Below, piece by piece: positions 8,649 through 18,192 of a stretch of 64,000 bases of DNA. A program made the translations under genes and the position numbers. The stretch lies in NCBI GenBank assembly GCA_028285105.1, contig JANQQE010000005.1:1-64000 (forward strand), given 5' to 3'. The notes beneath the pieces are model-generated. The model made no database searches, was not told the origin of the DNA, and was given only the letters and a program-made list of their open reading frames with translations. Numbering within the stretch: position 1 is the first letter of the stretch; every line of letters starts with the position of its first letter. The stretch comes from Alphaproteobacteria bacterium (GTDB lineage: Bacteria; Planctomycetota; Phycisphaerae; UBA1845).

Positions 8649-11600
8649 ATGATTCACACTGAACAGCACCGGACGAACAATTCACTATTCATCAAGCTGG
8701 CCCTTGGCATCACCATTTCCGTCATGGCGACCAGTGCCGTGCTGGGCCAGACGTTCACCAACTCGTCGTACATCAACATCCCTCCGGTGGAACTGAGTCC
8801 ATACCCTCAATTGCCTAGCGGTTTCAAGTTGAACGTTGCCGATCCTTACCCGAGTGAGATCGATGTATCCGGCATCACCGGTGATTTCGAAGTCGAGGTG
8901 ACCCTACACGGCTACTCGCATTCGAATCCGGCGGCCATCGATATCATCCTGCAACCTCCAACCGGATCGGATTGCCTCTCCGTTATCCTCATAAACGGCC
9001 TGTCGAGTTCCGTTGACGCCACAAATACGACCATCAGATTCCGGGACGGCGCTCCAGTGTTGCCCCAACACCTGGTCAGCGGCACGTATAGCCCGGGCTC
9101 GTTCGGAATCCACGGCCCCGTCATTCTTCCTCCCGGCCCGTACAATTGCGCTCAGCACCGTACAAAATTCGCACCGTTCAAAAACTCCAACGTCAACGGA
9201 GTTTGGCGCCTGTGGGTTACCGCCGCGGCAATTCCACACCAATCCTTTATCCCGTTTTTCTGGGACCGGGGAAATATCTCCGGCGGCTGGAGTATTCACT
9301 TTGTGCGCGATGGCGATGACGACGGCGTCTTCGATACTACGGACAATTGTCCGACAGTGTGGAATTCCAACCAGGAAGACACTGATGTTGGAGGGCAAGA
9401 TGGGATCGGTAACGTTTGCGACAACTGTCCATTTCATTCGAACGCCGATCAGGCCGACGAAGATAACGACGGGGTCGGCGACGTGTGCGACAATTGCCCG
9501 CATACCGTCAACGCCGACCAAACGGATTCGGACGGCGACGGTGTCGGCGACGCGTGTGACAATTGCGACTTCCAGTGGAATCCCGACCAAGCCGACGGGG
9601 ATGGCGACGGCGTCGGCGACGTGTGCGACGGATGCGTCGACGCGGATAATATCTTCAACGCAACACAAGGGATTGCCCATCCAACCATCCAAGCCGCGTT
9701 GAACAGTGCCAACAGCGGTGATGTGATCGAACTGGGGGCCTGCCGCATTTACGAAGATAACATAACCTTCCCGGATAATATGGACGTCGTCATTCGCGGT
9801 GCCGGTAAGGGCGTGACCGTCATTGATGGGGGCAGTGACGACGATGATCTGGTGTTCCACATCGCCGGTAACCAGGCCGCAGCCACTGAAATCTCCGACC
9901 TGACCATTACGAACAACGGCGGGGGCGGTATGCTCACCGACGCCGCTTCACCGACGATTCGCAATGTCGAGTTCCAGAGCATCTGGGGCGGAAGCGCATT
10001 GGAACTGCGCGGCGCTTCGCTTGTCGACCGGTGCGAATTCGCAGGTGGGTTTAACAACTTCCAAAGTGTCCTCGTCCAAGCCGATTACGGTAAATCGACG
10101 CTGGTTCAGTGTCTGTTCCGAGACAACATAACGTTCTATTCTCTAGTGGTTGACGGTATTGGCACCTGTGAAGTAACGAACTGCACTCTAACGAAAGCAA
10201 ACAACGGCACGATCATTAACCGCAATGGTGCGCAGTTGGATTTGTACAATTCGGTCGCATCCGGAATCGTGTTAAACTTCAGCACCCTGAACGCCCAAAA
10301 GAGCGTGTTCCCCGGCGCTACGGGTGACAATCTCGACGGCGAGCCGACCTTTTCCGATCCCGTCGCGGGCGACTACCGCCTCGCCGGTGGATCGCTCGGC
10401 ATCGATTCCGCATCCCTAAGCAACCTATTCAACGCAGTTGGAGTCAGCGATCTCAACATGACCGACATGGGCGGCGCCCCGCGTTTTTTTGACGACCAGG
10501 GTACGGCCAACACGGGCTCCGGCCTCGCCTTCTGGCTCGACGCGGGGGCATTTGAATTCCAAGGCCTCAGCGACACCGACAATGACGGCGTCGGAGATAT
10601 TGACGATGTATGCAACGGTTTTGACGATGCGATCGATGTTGACGCTGACGGCTGGGCGAACGGGTGCGACAACTGCCCGGCCGCGCCGAATGCTGACCAA
10701 GCGGATGAGGACGGTGACCTGGTCGGCGATGCATGCGATACGTGTCCTGCGATTTTCAATCCCGCCCAAGTCACTAGCGACGGTGACGGCGATGGCATCT
10801 TCGATGACTGCGATCTCTGCGAGGGCTTCGATGATGGGCTCGATAACGACGACGACGGCATTCCAAACAACTGCGACGACTGCCCAAATACTACAAGTCC
10901 GGGTCCCGTCGATATGGATGGCGACACGGTTTTTGACGACTGTGACAACTGCGCCGACACGCCAAATGCCGACCAAGCGGATGCGGACGGCGATCTAGTC
11001 GGTGACGCGTGTGACACGTGTCCTGAGATTTTTAATCCCGGTCAAGTCTCGAGCGACAGTGACGGCGATGGCGTTTTCGATGACTGCGATCTCTGCGAGG
11101 GCTTCGATGATGCGCTTGATGTCGACACGGATGGATTGCCCGATCAGTGCGACAATTGCCCATCGATTGTGAATCTGGATCAAACGGATGCGGACGGCGA
11201 TGGCGTCGGCGACGTGTGTGACAATTGCCCTGGGGAAAACGACACGCTTGACATCGACAATGATGGAGTGCCTGATCAGTGTGACAATTGCCCGGAAGTT
11301 GTGAATAAGGATCAGACCGATAGGGACGGTGATGGCGTCGGCGACTCGTGCGACACATGCCCGGGGCAAGACGATACAATTGACGACGATGGCGATGGTG
11401 TGGCCGATGGATGCGACGCCTGTCCCGATTTTGATGACGCATTCGATTCCGATAATGATGGCTTGCCTGATCAGTGCGATAATTGCCCAGCAATCGTGAA
11501 CGTCGACCAAACCGATGCGGACGGCGATGGCGTTGGTGACTTGTGCGACGCCTGCCTCGGGACCGACGATGCGCTCGATGGCGATGGCGACGGCATCCCA

Positions 11601-13379
11601 GACGACTGTGACGAATGTCCGGACACTCCAAATCCCAATCAGTTGGACACGGACAGTGATACCTTCTTCGACGCATGCGACAATTGCCCCGCGATCGCCA
11701 ATGTCGATCAAGCCGACAGTGACGGGGACGGGGTCGGAGATGCTTGTGACGATTGCCCCGACGGCATCGTGGCCCGCAACGTGACCCAGGGTACGGAACA
11801 CGCGACGATTCAGGCGGCGATCGACGCCGCCGCAAGCGGCGACGTCATCGAACTCTGTGCGGGCGTGATCTACGAATCGGGCATGCGCGTCGAGAATCTC
11901 GACCTCACGATTCGCGGAAGAGGCCGAACAAAGACCATCATTGACGGGCAATACAGTGGAAGATTGTTTAGGATGCTCATCACCACGACGACCGTCGAGG
12001 ATCTGACGATGCGGCATGGGCGTACCGTAAATGCCGTGAGTAGCGCGTTAGATATTGGGGCCAATACGCACCTCACTTTCCTACGCACGGATTTCCGAAT
12101 GAACGACGGTAACGGTGAGGCCGTGGTGCGAAATGGCGGAAGCGGTTCGTCCGCCGTATTTGAGGCCTGCCGTTTTCTTGACAACTTCGGCTCCAGCCGC
12201 GCCAGCGTTTACCAAGGCGGTAATGCCTTCGTCAGCATGCGGAATTGCCTCTTCGCCCGTAACCGCGACGGGGATGCCACTTTCAAGAACTTCGCCGCTT
12301 CCGAACTCGTGAACTGCACCTTTGTCGATAATCTCGACGAGGTCGCAGTGGCATCGCAATTGGCTGTGGTCGAAGCCGTCAATTGCGTCTTCGACGGCTC
12401 CCACTCAAGCGGCATCGTGGCCGACGATGCCGTTGTACGAAACTCGCTTTTCCCTGGTGCCTGGGCCAGCAACATCTCCGGACTACCGACATTCGTGGAT
12501 GCCGCCAACGGTGACTACCGCCTCGCGGCGGGCTCGCTGGGAATTGACGTGGCTAATTACGGCGCCTACATCGCAGCCGGAGGTGGCAGCTTGGATCTGG
12601 ATGGTTTCGCGCGAACGTTCGATGATCCGAATACCATCAACTCGGGCAGTGGCGCGATTGCCTACCTCGACATGGGAGCGTTCGAGTTCATTAACGATGC
12701 CGACGAAGACGGTGTGTACGATGAATTTGATCAGTGCCCGGGCTTTGACGACAACCTCGATTCGGACGCCGATGGAACGCCTGACGGTTGCGATGTTTGT
12801 CCTGATTTTGATGACAACGGTCCCGATACAGATCAGGATGGATTGCCCGACGACTGCGACGGCTGCATTGGCGATGATGCAACCGGCGACGACGACAATG
12901 ATGGCATCTGTAACGATATCGATATCTGCGACGGTGGATACGACTACAATGATCTCGACGGAGATGGTGTGCCCGACTTCTGCGATCTCTGTGATGGCGA
13001 CGACAGTTCCGGCGACTCTGACGGTGACTCCGTTTGCGACGATCGCGATCGTTGCGCAGGATTCGACGACTCGGTTGACAGCGACTCTGATTTTGTGCCG
13101 GACGGATGTGATGTTTGCCCTGGATTCTTCGACGCTCAGGATCGCGATAATGACGGGACTCCGGACGGCTGCGATGCCTGTGCCGGTGGTGCCGGATCGG
13201 CAGACGCAGATGGTGACATCGATATCGATTACGCCGACCACGAACGATTCGTTGCCTGCCTGGCGGGACCGCATGCCGGACTTACGGCTGACTGCGAGTG
13301 TTTCGATTTCGACGACGACAACGACGTTGATATGCTTGACGCCGCCGAGTTCCAAGCGATGTTCACTGGATCGCTTTAA
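8649..13379 (+). CDS. Giant secreted beta-helix / TSP3-repeat protein with dockerin-like tail
   Basis: I start it at ATG 8649, after GAAAGGAAAGCGGAG, giving 1576 residues with a signal peptide (about 1-36, ending VLGQ). Residues about 36-215 resemble a proprotein-convertase P domain (beta sandwich, ending GGWSIHF). Thrombospondin type-3-like calcium repeats (DGDGVGDVCDNCP) occupy about 220-330, 640-1037 and 1350-1510. Two homologous right-handed beta-helix regions lie between them (about 337-637 and 1040-1347), each opening with a TIQAA..SGDVIEL strand and closing with a GDYRLA.GSLGID strand. The last 65 residues are the double EF-hand tail (GDIDIDYADH, CECFDFDDDNDVD). The protein is probably an exported, calcium-rigidified surface or adhesion protein; its ligand is unknown. 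It is a close architectural relative of the protein at 20999. Confidence 0.9.
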   Translation: MIHTEQHRTNNSLFIKLALGITISVMATSAVLGQTFTNSSYINIPPVELSPYPQLPSGFKLNVADPYPSEIDVSGITGDFEVEVTLHGYSHSNPAAIDIILQPPTGSDCLSVILINGLSSSVDATNTTIRFRDGAPVLPQHLVSGTYSPGSFGIHGPVILPPGPYNCAQHRTKFAPFKNSNVNGVWRLWVTAAAIPHQSFIPFFWDRGNISGGWSIHFVRDGDDDGVFDTTDNCPTVWNSNQEDTDVGGQDGIGNVCDNCPFHSNADQADEDNDGVGDVCDNCPHTVNADQTDSDGDGVGDACDNCDFQWNPDQADGDGDGVGDVCDGCVDADNIFNATQGIAHPTIQAALNSANSGDVIELGACRIYEDNITFPDNMDVVIRGAGKGVTVIDGGSDDDDLVFHIAGNQAAATEISDLTITNNGGGGMLTDAASPTIRNVEFQSIWGGSALELRGASLVDRCEFAGGFNNFQSVLVQADYGKSTLVQCLFRDNITFYSLVVDGIGTCEVTNCTLTKANNGTIINRNGAQLDLYNSVASGIVLNFSTLNAQKSVFPGATGDNLDGEPTFSDPVAGDYRLAGGSLGIDSASLSNLFNAVGVSDLNMTDMGGAPRFFDDQGTANTGSGLAFWLDAGAFEFQGLSDTDNDGVGDIDDVCNGFDDAIDVDADGWANGCDNCPAAPNADQADEDGDLVGDACDTCPAIFNPAQVTSDGDGDGIFDDCDLCEGFDDGLDNDDDGIPNNCDDCPNTTSPGPVDMDGDTVFDDCDNCADTPNADQADADGDLVGDACDTCPEIFNPGQVSSDSDGDGVFDDCDLCEGFDDALDVDTDGLPDQCDNCPSIVNLDQTDADGDGVGDVCDNCPGENDTLDIDNDGVPDQCDNCPEVVNKDQTDRDGDGVGDSCDTCPGQDDTIDDDGDGVADGCDACPDFDDAFDSDNDGLPDQCDNCPAIVNVDQTDADGDGVGDLCDACLGTDDALDGDGDGIPDDCDECPDTPNPNQLDTDSDTFFDACDNCPAIANVDQADSDGDGVGDACDDCPDGIVARNVTQGTEHATIQAAIDAAASGDVIELCAGVIYESGMRVENLDLTIRGRGRTKTIIDGQYSGRLFRMLITTTTVEDLTMRHGRTVNAVSSALDIGANTHLTFLRTDFRMNDGNGEAVVRNGGSGSSAVFEACRFLDNFGSSRASVYQGGNAFVSMRNCLFARNRDGDATFKNFAASELVNCTFVDNLDEVAVASQLAVVEAVNCVFDGSHSSGIVADDAVVRNSLFPGAWASNISGLPTFVDAANGDYRLAAGSLGIDVANYGAYIAAGGGSLDLDGFARTFDDPNTINSGSGAIAYLDMGAFEFINDADEDGVYDEFDQCPGFDDNLDSDADGTPDGCDVCPDFDDNGPDTDQDGLPDDCDGCIGDDATGDDDNDGICNDIDICDGGYDYNDLDGDGVPDFCDLCDGDDSSGDSDGDSVCDDRDRCAGFDDSVDSDSDFVPDGCDVCPGFFDAQDRDNDGTPDGCDACAGGAGSADADGDIDIDYADHERFVACLAGPHAGLTADCECFDFDDDNDVDMLDAAEFQAMFTGSL

Positions 13380-13421
13380 CCGACGGGAGTTTAATGCGCT
13401 TCGTCATCCAGTTACGAACCT

Positions 13422-13454
13422 GGCCCGCGGACCAACAGATCCGCGGGCCTTTTT
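13422..13454 (+). terminator. Rho-independent terminator after 8649-13379
   Basis: A perfect 10-bp GC-rich stem (GGCCCGCGGA / TCCGCGGGCC) with an 8-nt loop is followed by five T. It lies 42 nt after the stop codon. Confidence 0.9.
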
Positions 13455-13637
13455 CCGTGCGCTGATATAATGGTACGAGTAAGGCGAACTCAAACACCAC
13501 TTCGGGCAAACGACCAAGAGTACGCTCACAAGCGACCGCCTTCAGGGAAGCCTGTTAGCCATCGACATTTCGAGCCCACTTGCGTGCTGATCAGGTTGAG
13601 AATTCTCGCCGGTTTGAAGACAGTGATTGATCAACCT

Positions 13638-13790
13638 CTACCAGTCCTTCAGTCCCTCTGTAAATGTCTTGTATGCGGCCTTATCGGCTCGCTTGATTTC
13701 AGCCTCACTCAATCCAACATAGTTGTGGGCGATGGTTGCATCCGCGGACGATTCACCGCGCTTTGCGCATCGAATGTCAATCAGAAACAC
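13638..13790 (-). CDS. Possible short protein or gene remnant
   Basis: The gap 13455-13916 between terminator and kinase gene holds one protein-like stretch: 50 codons from a GTG at 13790, ending EAEIKRADKAAYKTFTEGLKDW-like text (shown here in pieces: EAEIKRADKAAY, KTFTEGLKDW). The composition looks coding, with charged helical sequence. Upstream, another frame on the same strand reads VPLYDKIALLQSKRK, so this may be the tail of a decayed gene that lost frame. I do not recognise the family, and there is no good ribosome-binding site. Nothing else is seen in the gap. Confidence 0.2.
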   Translation of the reverse strand: MFLIDIRCAKRGESSADATIAHNYVGLSEAEIKRADKAAYKTFTEGLKDW

Positions 13791-13916
13791 TCTTTCAGGA
13801 GGTTTGCCGAAAATCTGGTGCGATGTTGGTCGGAGTGTTGGCCGCGCATTTACGTTTGGATTGCAGCAGTGCAATTTTGTCGTACAGGGGCACCGCTACG
13901 CGACCGTCGCCCGGAG

Positions 13917-16900
13917 TTACAGCCGAGATTCGATGGCCTTGCGCGCGGCTTCGGCCTTCTCGAGTTGGCCAGTCGATTCGTAGAACTGATACAATCGCAT
14001 GCGAATCGTCTCAATTCGCTCCTTGATCACGCGGTCCGCGTTTGGCGGTGGCTTACATTGTCGGGCCGCCTCGAGCAGATGCTGTTCCGCTTGTATCCGC
14101 CGGTCGGGATCGTTTGCGATGGCTAACCCGAAAATGCTCAGGGCCTCATGGCGACGCCAGTTGTTGCCATCTGTCGATTCTTCGAAACTCGACAGGCTTT
14201 TGGCGAGTTCGCTTTCCGCCTCTTCCCATCTTCCCTGTTTCAGGAGATTTCGGCCTAGTAATGCGAACTTCCCGGCGACGCCTCCGTCATCAGTCGGCGG
14301 CGACCGCAGGGCCGACTCACACAGAAAGCGTCGCCAAGTCTCAGCGTCAGACCAGCGATCCTGGGCTTCCTGCGCGGCGGCCAAGCCAACGACCGCGTGC
14401 AACGTTTCGGGATGATCGTCGCCGTTGATGCGCCTCCGACGTGCTACAGCTTCTTGAAAAAAAAGTTCGGCGTCAGCCGGGCGGTCTTGATCCATTCGCA
14501 GATTGCCAAGTTGCGTTAGTGAGTAAAGGGTACCGATATGGTCCTCGCCGCCGACCCGGCGGTATCCTTCAAGCGCCTGCACACAGAATGGCTCGGCTTT
14601 GTCCAGCATTCCTTTTAGCCGAAACATGTCACCCATATTGTAGATCGCGATGAGTGTGGAGGGATGGTCGTTTCCGAAACGCTTGCGCCGTCCTTCGAGC
14701 GATTCGTAGTAGAGTGGCTCCGCCTCGTTGTCTTTCCCCAAGTCGGTCAACAGCGTTGCAAGATTGTTCACCAGTGACAGCGTAGTTGGATGATCGTCGC
14801 CATAGATTCTTCGAAGACCTGCCAGCGTTTCTCGATATAGTGGCTCAGCTTCCCGAGGTCTGTCCAGTTGATTCAGAATGAATCCCAAGTTGTTTGCGGC
14901 CATCAGCGTACGTTGATGGTCTTCTCCCAGCACGCGACGATGGCCCGCCAAACTCTCTCGGTATAGTCTTTCTGCGGCTTCGAATTTCCCTTGTTGGTCC
15001 AGAATTGCGGCGACGCTATTGATTGAATCAAGCGTCTGCGGGTGATGGTTTCCAAGTAAACGCCGCCGTCTTGAAAGTGCGTCTTGCTGAAGTTGTTCGG
15101 CGTCTTCCAACTTGCCCAAGTTGCTCAATACGGTGCCGAGCAGTTGCATCGACTCAATGGTGTCGGGATGGTCGTCTCCCAACGTACGACGGCGAATAGT
15201 CAGAGCATCTTTGTACAGCGATTTCGCTTCTTCGTATTCGCCGCGTTGTTCGAGGAGTACCGCGAGATCAGAAATGGCAGCGAGTATTTGTGGATGATCT
15301 GCTCCGAGTGTTAGGCGGCGCCTCGTCAATACATCGCGACAGAGTTCCTCCGCTTCTTCGGGTTCGCCTTTCCCTTCTAGTGCGGCTGCTAACGTCGATA
15401 TCGCGCCCAGTGTCTCAGGATCATCCGGACCGGCGATTCTCAGCAGCCGATCTCGAACGGCGCGGGCCATGGACTCGGCCGCATCGAATTTGCTTTGGGC
15501 GATCAGAATGCTGCTCACATTGGCCATGCTCTTCAGCGTGACACGGTGATCGTCTCCGAAGACGCGCTGACTCGTCTGCGATGCCTCGCGAAAAACTTCC
15601 TCTGCGACGGCATAGTTGCCAAGTGCGTGCTGGAGTAGTCCTTGTTCAATGAGTGTTCGAATCGTGTCGATATGTTCATTGCCTAGTTCTCTCCGCTTGA
15701 TGTCCAATGCGCGCTGCTGGGGGTCGGTCGCCATCGTCAGGCTGCCCAGTTGGCGCATGGTCGACGCCAACTCCTGCAACAGGCGCGCCCTGAGCAGAGG
15801 CTGCTCTGCAAACTGGGTATCAACGGTCTCAATAGACCTTCCAAAGATATTCCGCTCGAGCGTGGTCCGGGCCAGATCTGTGAAGTTCACCGAACCGAGT
15901 TCCGCTTCCAAGCTCGACTTGCGATCCTCCTCAATAGACTCGAGTAGATCGGATCGCAGGCGAAGTCCTAACCTGGGGACATCGATGCCTGTGAGCTGTG
16001 ATGATTGAAACTCGGCGACGGCGGCTGTCCGTAATCGTTCCTGATCGGCTTCTTCGCGCGCAGCGATGGCGTCGTCTCGCTTCCGCGTCGCCTCCGCACG
16101 TTGCTGGTTTGCTTCGATTAGGAAGTAAGCTGTTCCGATTAGTCCGATCACGAGTGCGGCGAACGTTGTCAGCAGTCCGCCGACCAGTCCTTTGTTGCGT
16201 CGGGCGAACTTGCGCAATTGATAACCGGCGCTTGCCGGGCGGGCGGCGATGGGTTCGTCTTGCAAGTATCGGCGAATGTCTGAAGCGAGCTGAGCCGCCG
16301 ATTCGTAGCGCCGACTAGGATCCTTCTCCAGCGCTTTGGCCAGAATCGTTTCGATGTCACCGCGCAACGCTTTGTTGATCGTACCGGCTAAAGCAGGTTC
16401 GTCGTCATGGATCACGCGGGCGATCTCGGCAATCGAACGGTCGCTGACGTCCAACGGAAGTCGATCCGTCAGTAACTGATAGAGCACAACGCCCAGGGCG
16501 TACACATCGCATCGCGTGTCGAGCTTGCTCGAATCGCCGGCCACCTGTTCCGGACTCATGTAGGAAAGCGTGCCCACAATCTGGCCGACTTCCGTCTGGA
16601 TGGTGGCGGCTTGTATGTCGCCATCCGTCATTCGGGCGATCCCGAAGTCCAGAATTTTGGGTTGGCCGGAAACGTCGATCTTCGTACCCGTCGCGTCACC
16701 GCCGAGAGTTGTGCCGTGTTCAACCACCAGGATGTTGGCCGGTTTCAAATCGCGATGGATGATGCCTTTTTGATGCGCATGTTGAACGGCATCGCAAACA
16801 CGGGCCATGAGCGAAAGACGCTGCCGAATTGAGAATGCCTGGGCGTCCGCATACTGCGTAATCCGGACACCGTCAATAAACTCCATGGCGAAGAACGGCT

Positions 16901-17387
16901 GCGATGCGCCGTCCACATCCACGACGCCCGATTCGTAAATGTGGGCAATACCGGGATGCTGAAGCTGCCCGAGCACGAAGGCCTCATGCTCGAATCGACG
17001 GACAAGCTGCCGGGACAAACGTCCGGAGCGGATGATCTTCAATGCCACGCGCCGTTTGGGCGATTCCTGCTCGGCTTCAAACACTTCGCCCATTCCGCCT
17101 TCGCCGATCTTGCGTATGATCTTATATGCGCCGATTTGCTGCGGTAGCTCACCCGACGATGTTTGGACCGTCGCCATCAGCGCGTCAACGCCTTCGCCTG
17201 CTTCGGCGGCATCGATGGCCTTTCCCGAATCGCGATCATAGCGCAGCAGGGATTCGACCTCGGCGCGCAATTCCAAGTCGTCACCGCAGGCATCTTCGAT
17301 CGCGGCTTTCCGGTCTGCATCCGGAAGATCGCAGACGTGGTCGAAGATCTCCATCGCCCTCTCCGTTCGGTTGGATGAAGAATTCAC
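13917..17387 (-). CDS. Membrane Ser/Thr protein kinase with C-terminal TPR repeats (module 2)
   Basis: I take GTG 17387 as start, with AGGAGG just upstream, giving 1156 residues. Key motifs are GEGGMG at 95-100, VALK lysine 117, HRDLKPAN 211-218, DFG 247-249 and MSPEQ near 278-282; the kinase looks intact. One membrane segment lies at about 400-425 (GGLLTTFAALVIGLIGTAY). The C-terminal half is the longest TPR array of the four kinases, with about a dozen regular units of 42 residues (LGDDHPDT, AEPLYRETL). The start codon overlaps the sigma stop as GTGA. The proposed role is a membrane receptor kinase acting on the coupled sigma factor, with the TPR array outside the membrane. The upstream frame extends to 17450 but overlaps the sigma gene further and lacks a ribosome site. 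Confidence 0.93.
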   Translation of the reverse strand: MNSSSNRTERAMEIFDHVCDLPDADRKAAIEDACGDDLELRAEVESLLRYDRDSGKAIDAAEAGEGVDALMATVQTSSGELPQQIGAYKIIRKIGEGGMGEVFEAEQESPKRRVALKIIRSGRLSRQLVRRFEHEAFVLGQLQHPGIAHIYESGVVDVDGASQPFFAMEFIDGVRITQYADAQAFSIRQRLSLMARVCDAVQHAHQKGIIHRDLKPANILVVEHGTTLGGDATGTKIDVSGQPKILDFGIARMTDGDIQAATIQTEVGQIVGTLSYMSPEQVAGDSSKLDTRCDVYALGVVLYQLLTDRLPLDVSDRSIAEIARVIHDDEPALAGTINKALRGDIETILAKALEKDPSRRYESAAQLASDIRRYLQDEPIAARPASAGYQLRKFARRNKGLVGGLLTTFAALVIGLIGTAYFLIEANQQRAEATRKRDDAIAAREEADQERLRTAAVAEFQSSQLTGIDVPRLGLRLRSDLLESIEEDRKSSLEAELGSVNFTDLARTTLERNIFGRSIETVDTQFAEQPLLRARLLQELASTMRQLGSLTMATDPQQRALDIKRRELGNEHIDTIRTLIEQGLLQHALGNYAVAEEVFREASQTSQRVFGDDHRVTLKSMANVSSILIAQSKFDAAESMARAVRDRLLRIAGPDDPETLGAISTLAAALEGKGEPEEAEELCRDVLTRRRLTLGADHPQILAAISDLAVLLEQRGEYEEAKSLYKDALTIRRRTLGDDHPDTIESMQLLGTVLSNLGKLEDAEQLQQDALSRRRRLLGNHHPQTLDSINSVAAILDQQGKFEAAERLYRESLAGHRRVLGEDHQRTLMAANNLGFILNQLDRPREAEPLYRETLAGLRRIYGDDHPTTLSLVNNLATLLTDLGKDNEAEPLYYESLEGRRKRFGNDHPSTLIAIYNMGDMFRLKGMLDKAEPFCVQALEGYRRVGGEDHIGTLYSLTQLGNLRMDQDRPADAELFFQEAVARRRRINGDDHPETLHAVVGLAAAQEAQDRWSDAETWRRFLCESALRSPPTDDGGVAGKFALLGRNLLKQGRWEEAESELAKSLSSFEESTDGNNWRRHEALSIFGLAIANDPDRRIQAEQHLLEAARQCKPPPNADRVIKERIETIRMRLYQFYESTGQLEKAEAARKAIESRL

Positions 17388-18010
17388 TTCGAACCTCCTG
17401 TTCCAGATTCGTCGAGCTCCCTTGCCAACCAGGCCCGCACGCGCCGCCATTCCCTCCGAATCATCTGCGCGGAGATTCCGAGGATCGGTGCCATGTCCTC
17501 TGCGGTGAGTCCCCCGAAGATTCTCAACTCAACCAGTCGCGCGTAACGCTCATTAAGATCCTTCAGCTTGGCCAGTGCATCATCCAAAGCCACCAGGTCG
17601 AGCGCGGAAGCGCCCGATGGTGTTGCTACATAGTCAAGGGTCACAGTGACGTGCTTTGCGCTGCGTTTAGCCGCGCGCTGAGCACGGGCATGATTCATGA
17701 GTATTTGTCGCATCGCCGTCGCGGCAACCGCACAGAAGTGTGCGCGGTCATTCCAACTCCCGCGACCTTGAACAATCTTCAGATAGGCTTCGTGAACAAG
17801 TGCTGTCGGCTGAAGTGTGTGCCCGGCGTGTTGGCCACGAAACTGCGCCCCCGCCATCGCCCGCAGTTGGTCGTAAACCAGCGGCAGCAACTCAGCCGCC
17901 GCGGCCGAATCACCATCGCTCACACGCGACAGTAGAAGCGTCGCCGCACCACGATCGACGTGCGGTATCGGGTGTTCCTCACGGGCCGAATCCATACGAC
18001 GATTATACAT
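17384..18010 (-). CDS. ECF-family RNA polymerase sigma factor (module 2)
   Basis: The protein has 208 residues from ATG 18010; an in-frame ATG at 17995 is an alternative start. HTLQPTALVHEAY lies at 64-76 in region 2, and region 4 at about 142-200 contains LVELRIFGGLTAEDMAPILG and a WRRVRAWLARELDE helix. It overlaps the kinase gene by 4 nt and is divergent from the glycine-rich secreted protein at 18193, with a class 1 upstream element in the shared gap. Like its three paralogues in the window it has no partner anti-sigma gene. It probably transcribes the adjacent secreted-protein genes 18193 and 20999, which share a perfect 40-nt upstream repeat. That target assignment is an inference. Confidence 0.93.
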   Translation of the reverse strand: MYNRRMDSAREEHPIPHVDRGAATLLLSRVSDGDSAAAAELLPLVYDQLRAMAGAQFRGQHAGHTLQPTALVHEAYLKIVQGRGSWNDRAHFCAVAATAMRQILMNHARAQRAAKRSAKHVTVTLDYVATPSGASALDLVALDDALAKLKDLNERYARLVELRIFGGLTAEDMAPILGISAQMIRREWRRVRAWLARELDESGTGGSK

Positions 18011-18082
18011 GCGGCGGGTAACTTCGCCCTAACTCACTTTTCAGCAGCCAATTTGAGGCTTGCTAGAAATCGCGTTTTTCTT

Positions 18083-18122
18083 GGTTTCGCGGTCAGCCGG
18101 TTTCGGTGTGTACGGGGGTGAG
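18083..18122 (+). promoter_or_regulatory. Class 1 upstream element, 40-nt perfect repeat copy 1
   Basis: Forty nt identical to 20898-20937, ending in TGTGTACGGGGGTGAG, 70 nt before the start of the glycine-rich protein gene. Similarity continues upstream (GAAATC and a T-rich stretch at 18065-18082). Related blocks occur before 20999, 45033 and 48726 at 61-63 nt. It is a candidate sigma target or conserved leader. Confidence 0.65.
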
Positions 18123-18192
18123 AGCGGTAAATGCTCGGCGATGGGCCTGAGCAACAATGCCGCAACGGCTGACACAGCAAAGGAATACAGAC

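Noticed and set aside
9300-13200. Apparent CRISPR-like or tandem DNA repeats
   Set aside because: The periodicity comes from coding calcium repeats of varying length in frame; there are no constant repeats with unique spacers. No CRISPR array was seen anywhere in the window.
13470-14126. Plus-strand reading frame over the 3' end of the kinase 2 gene
   Set aside because: It mostly runs antisense to the kinase coding region, has no domain signature and no ribosome site.
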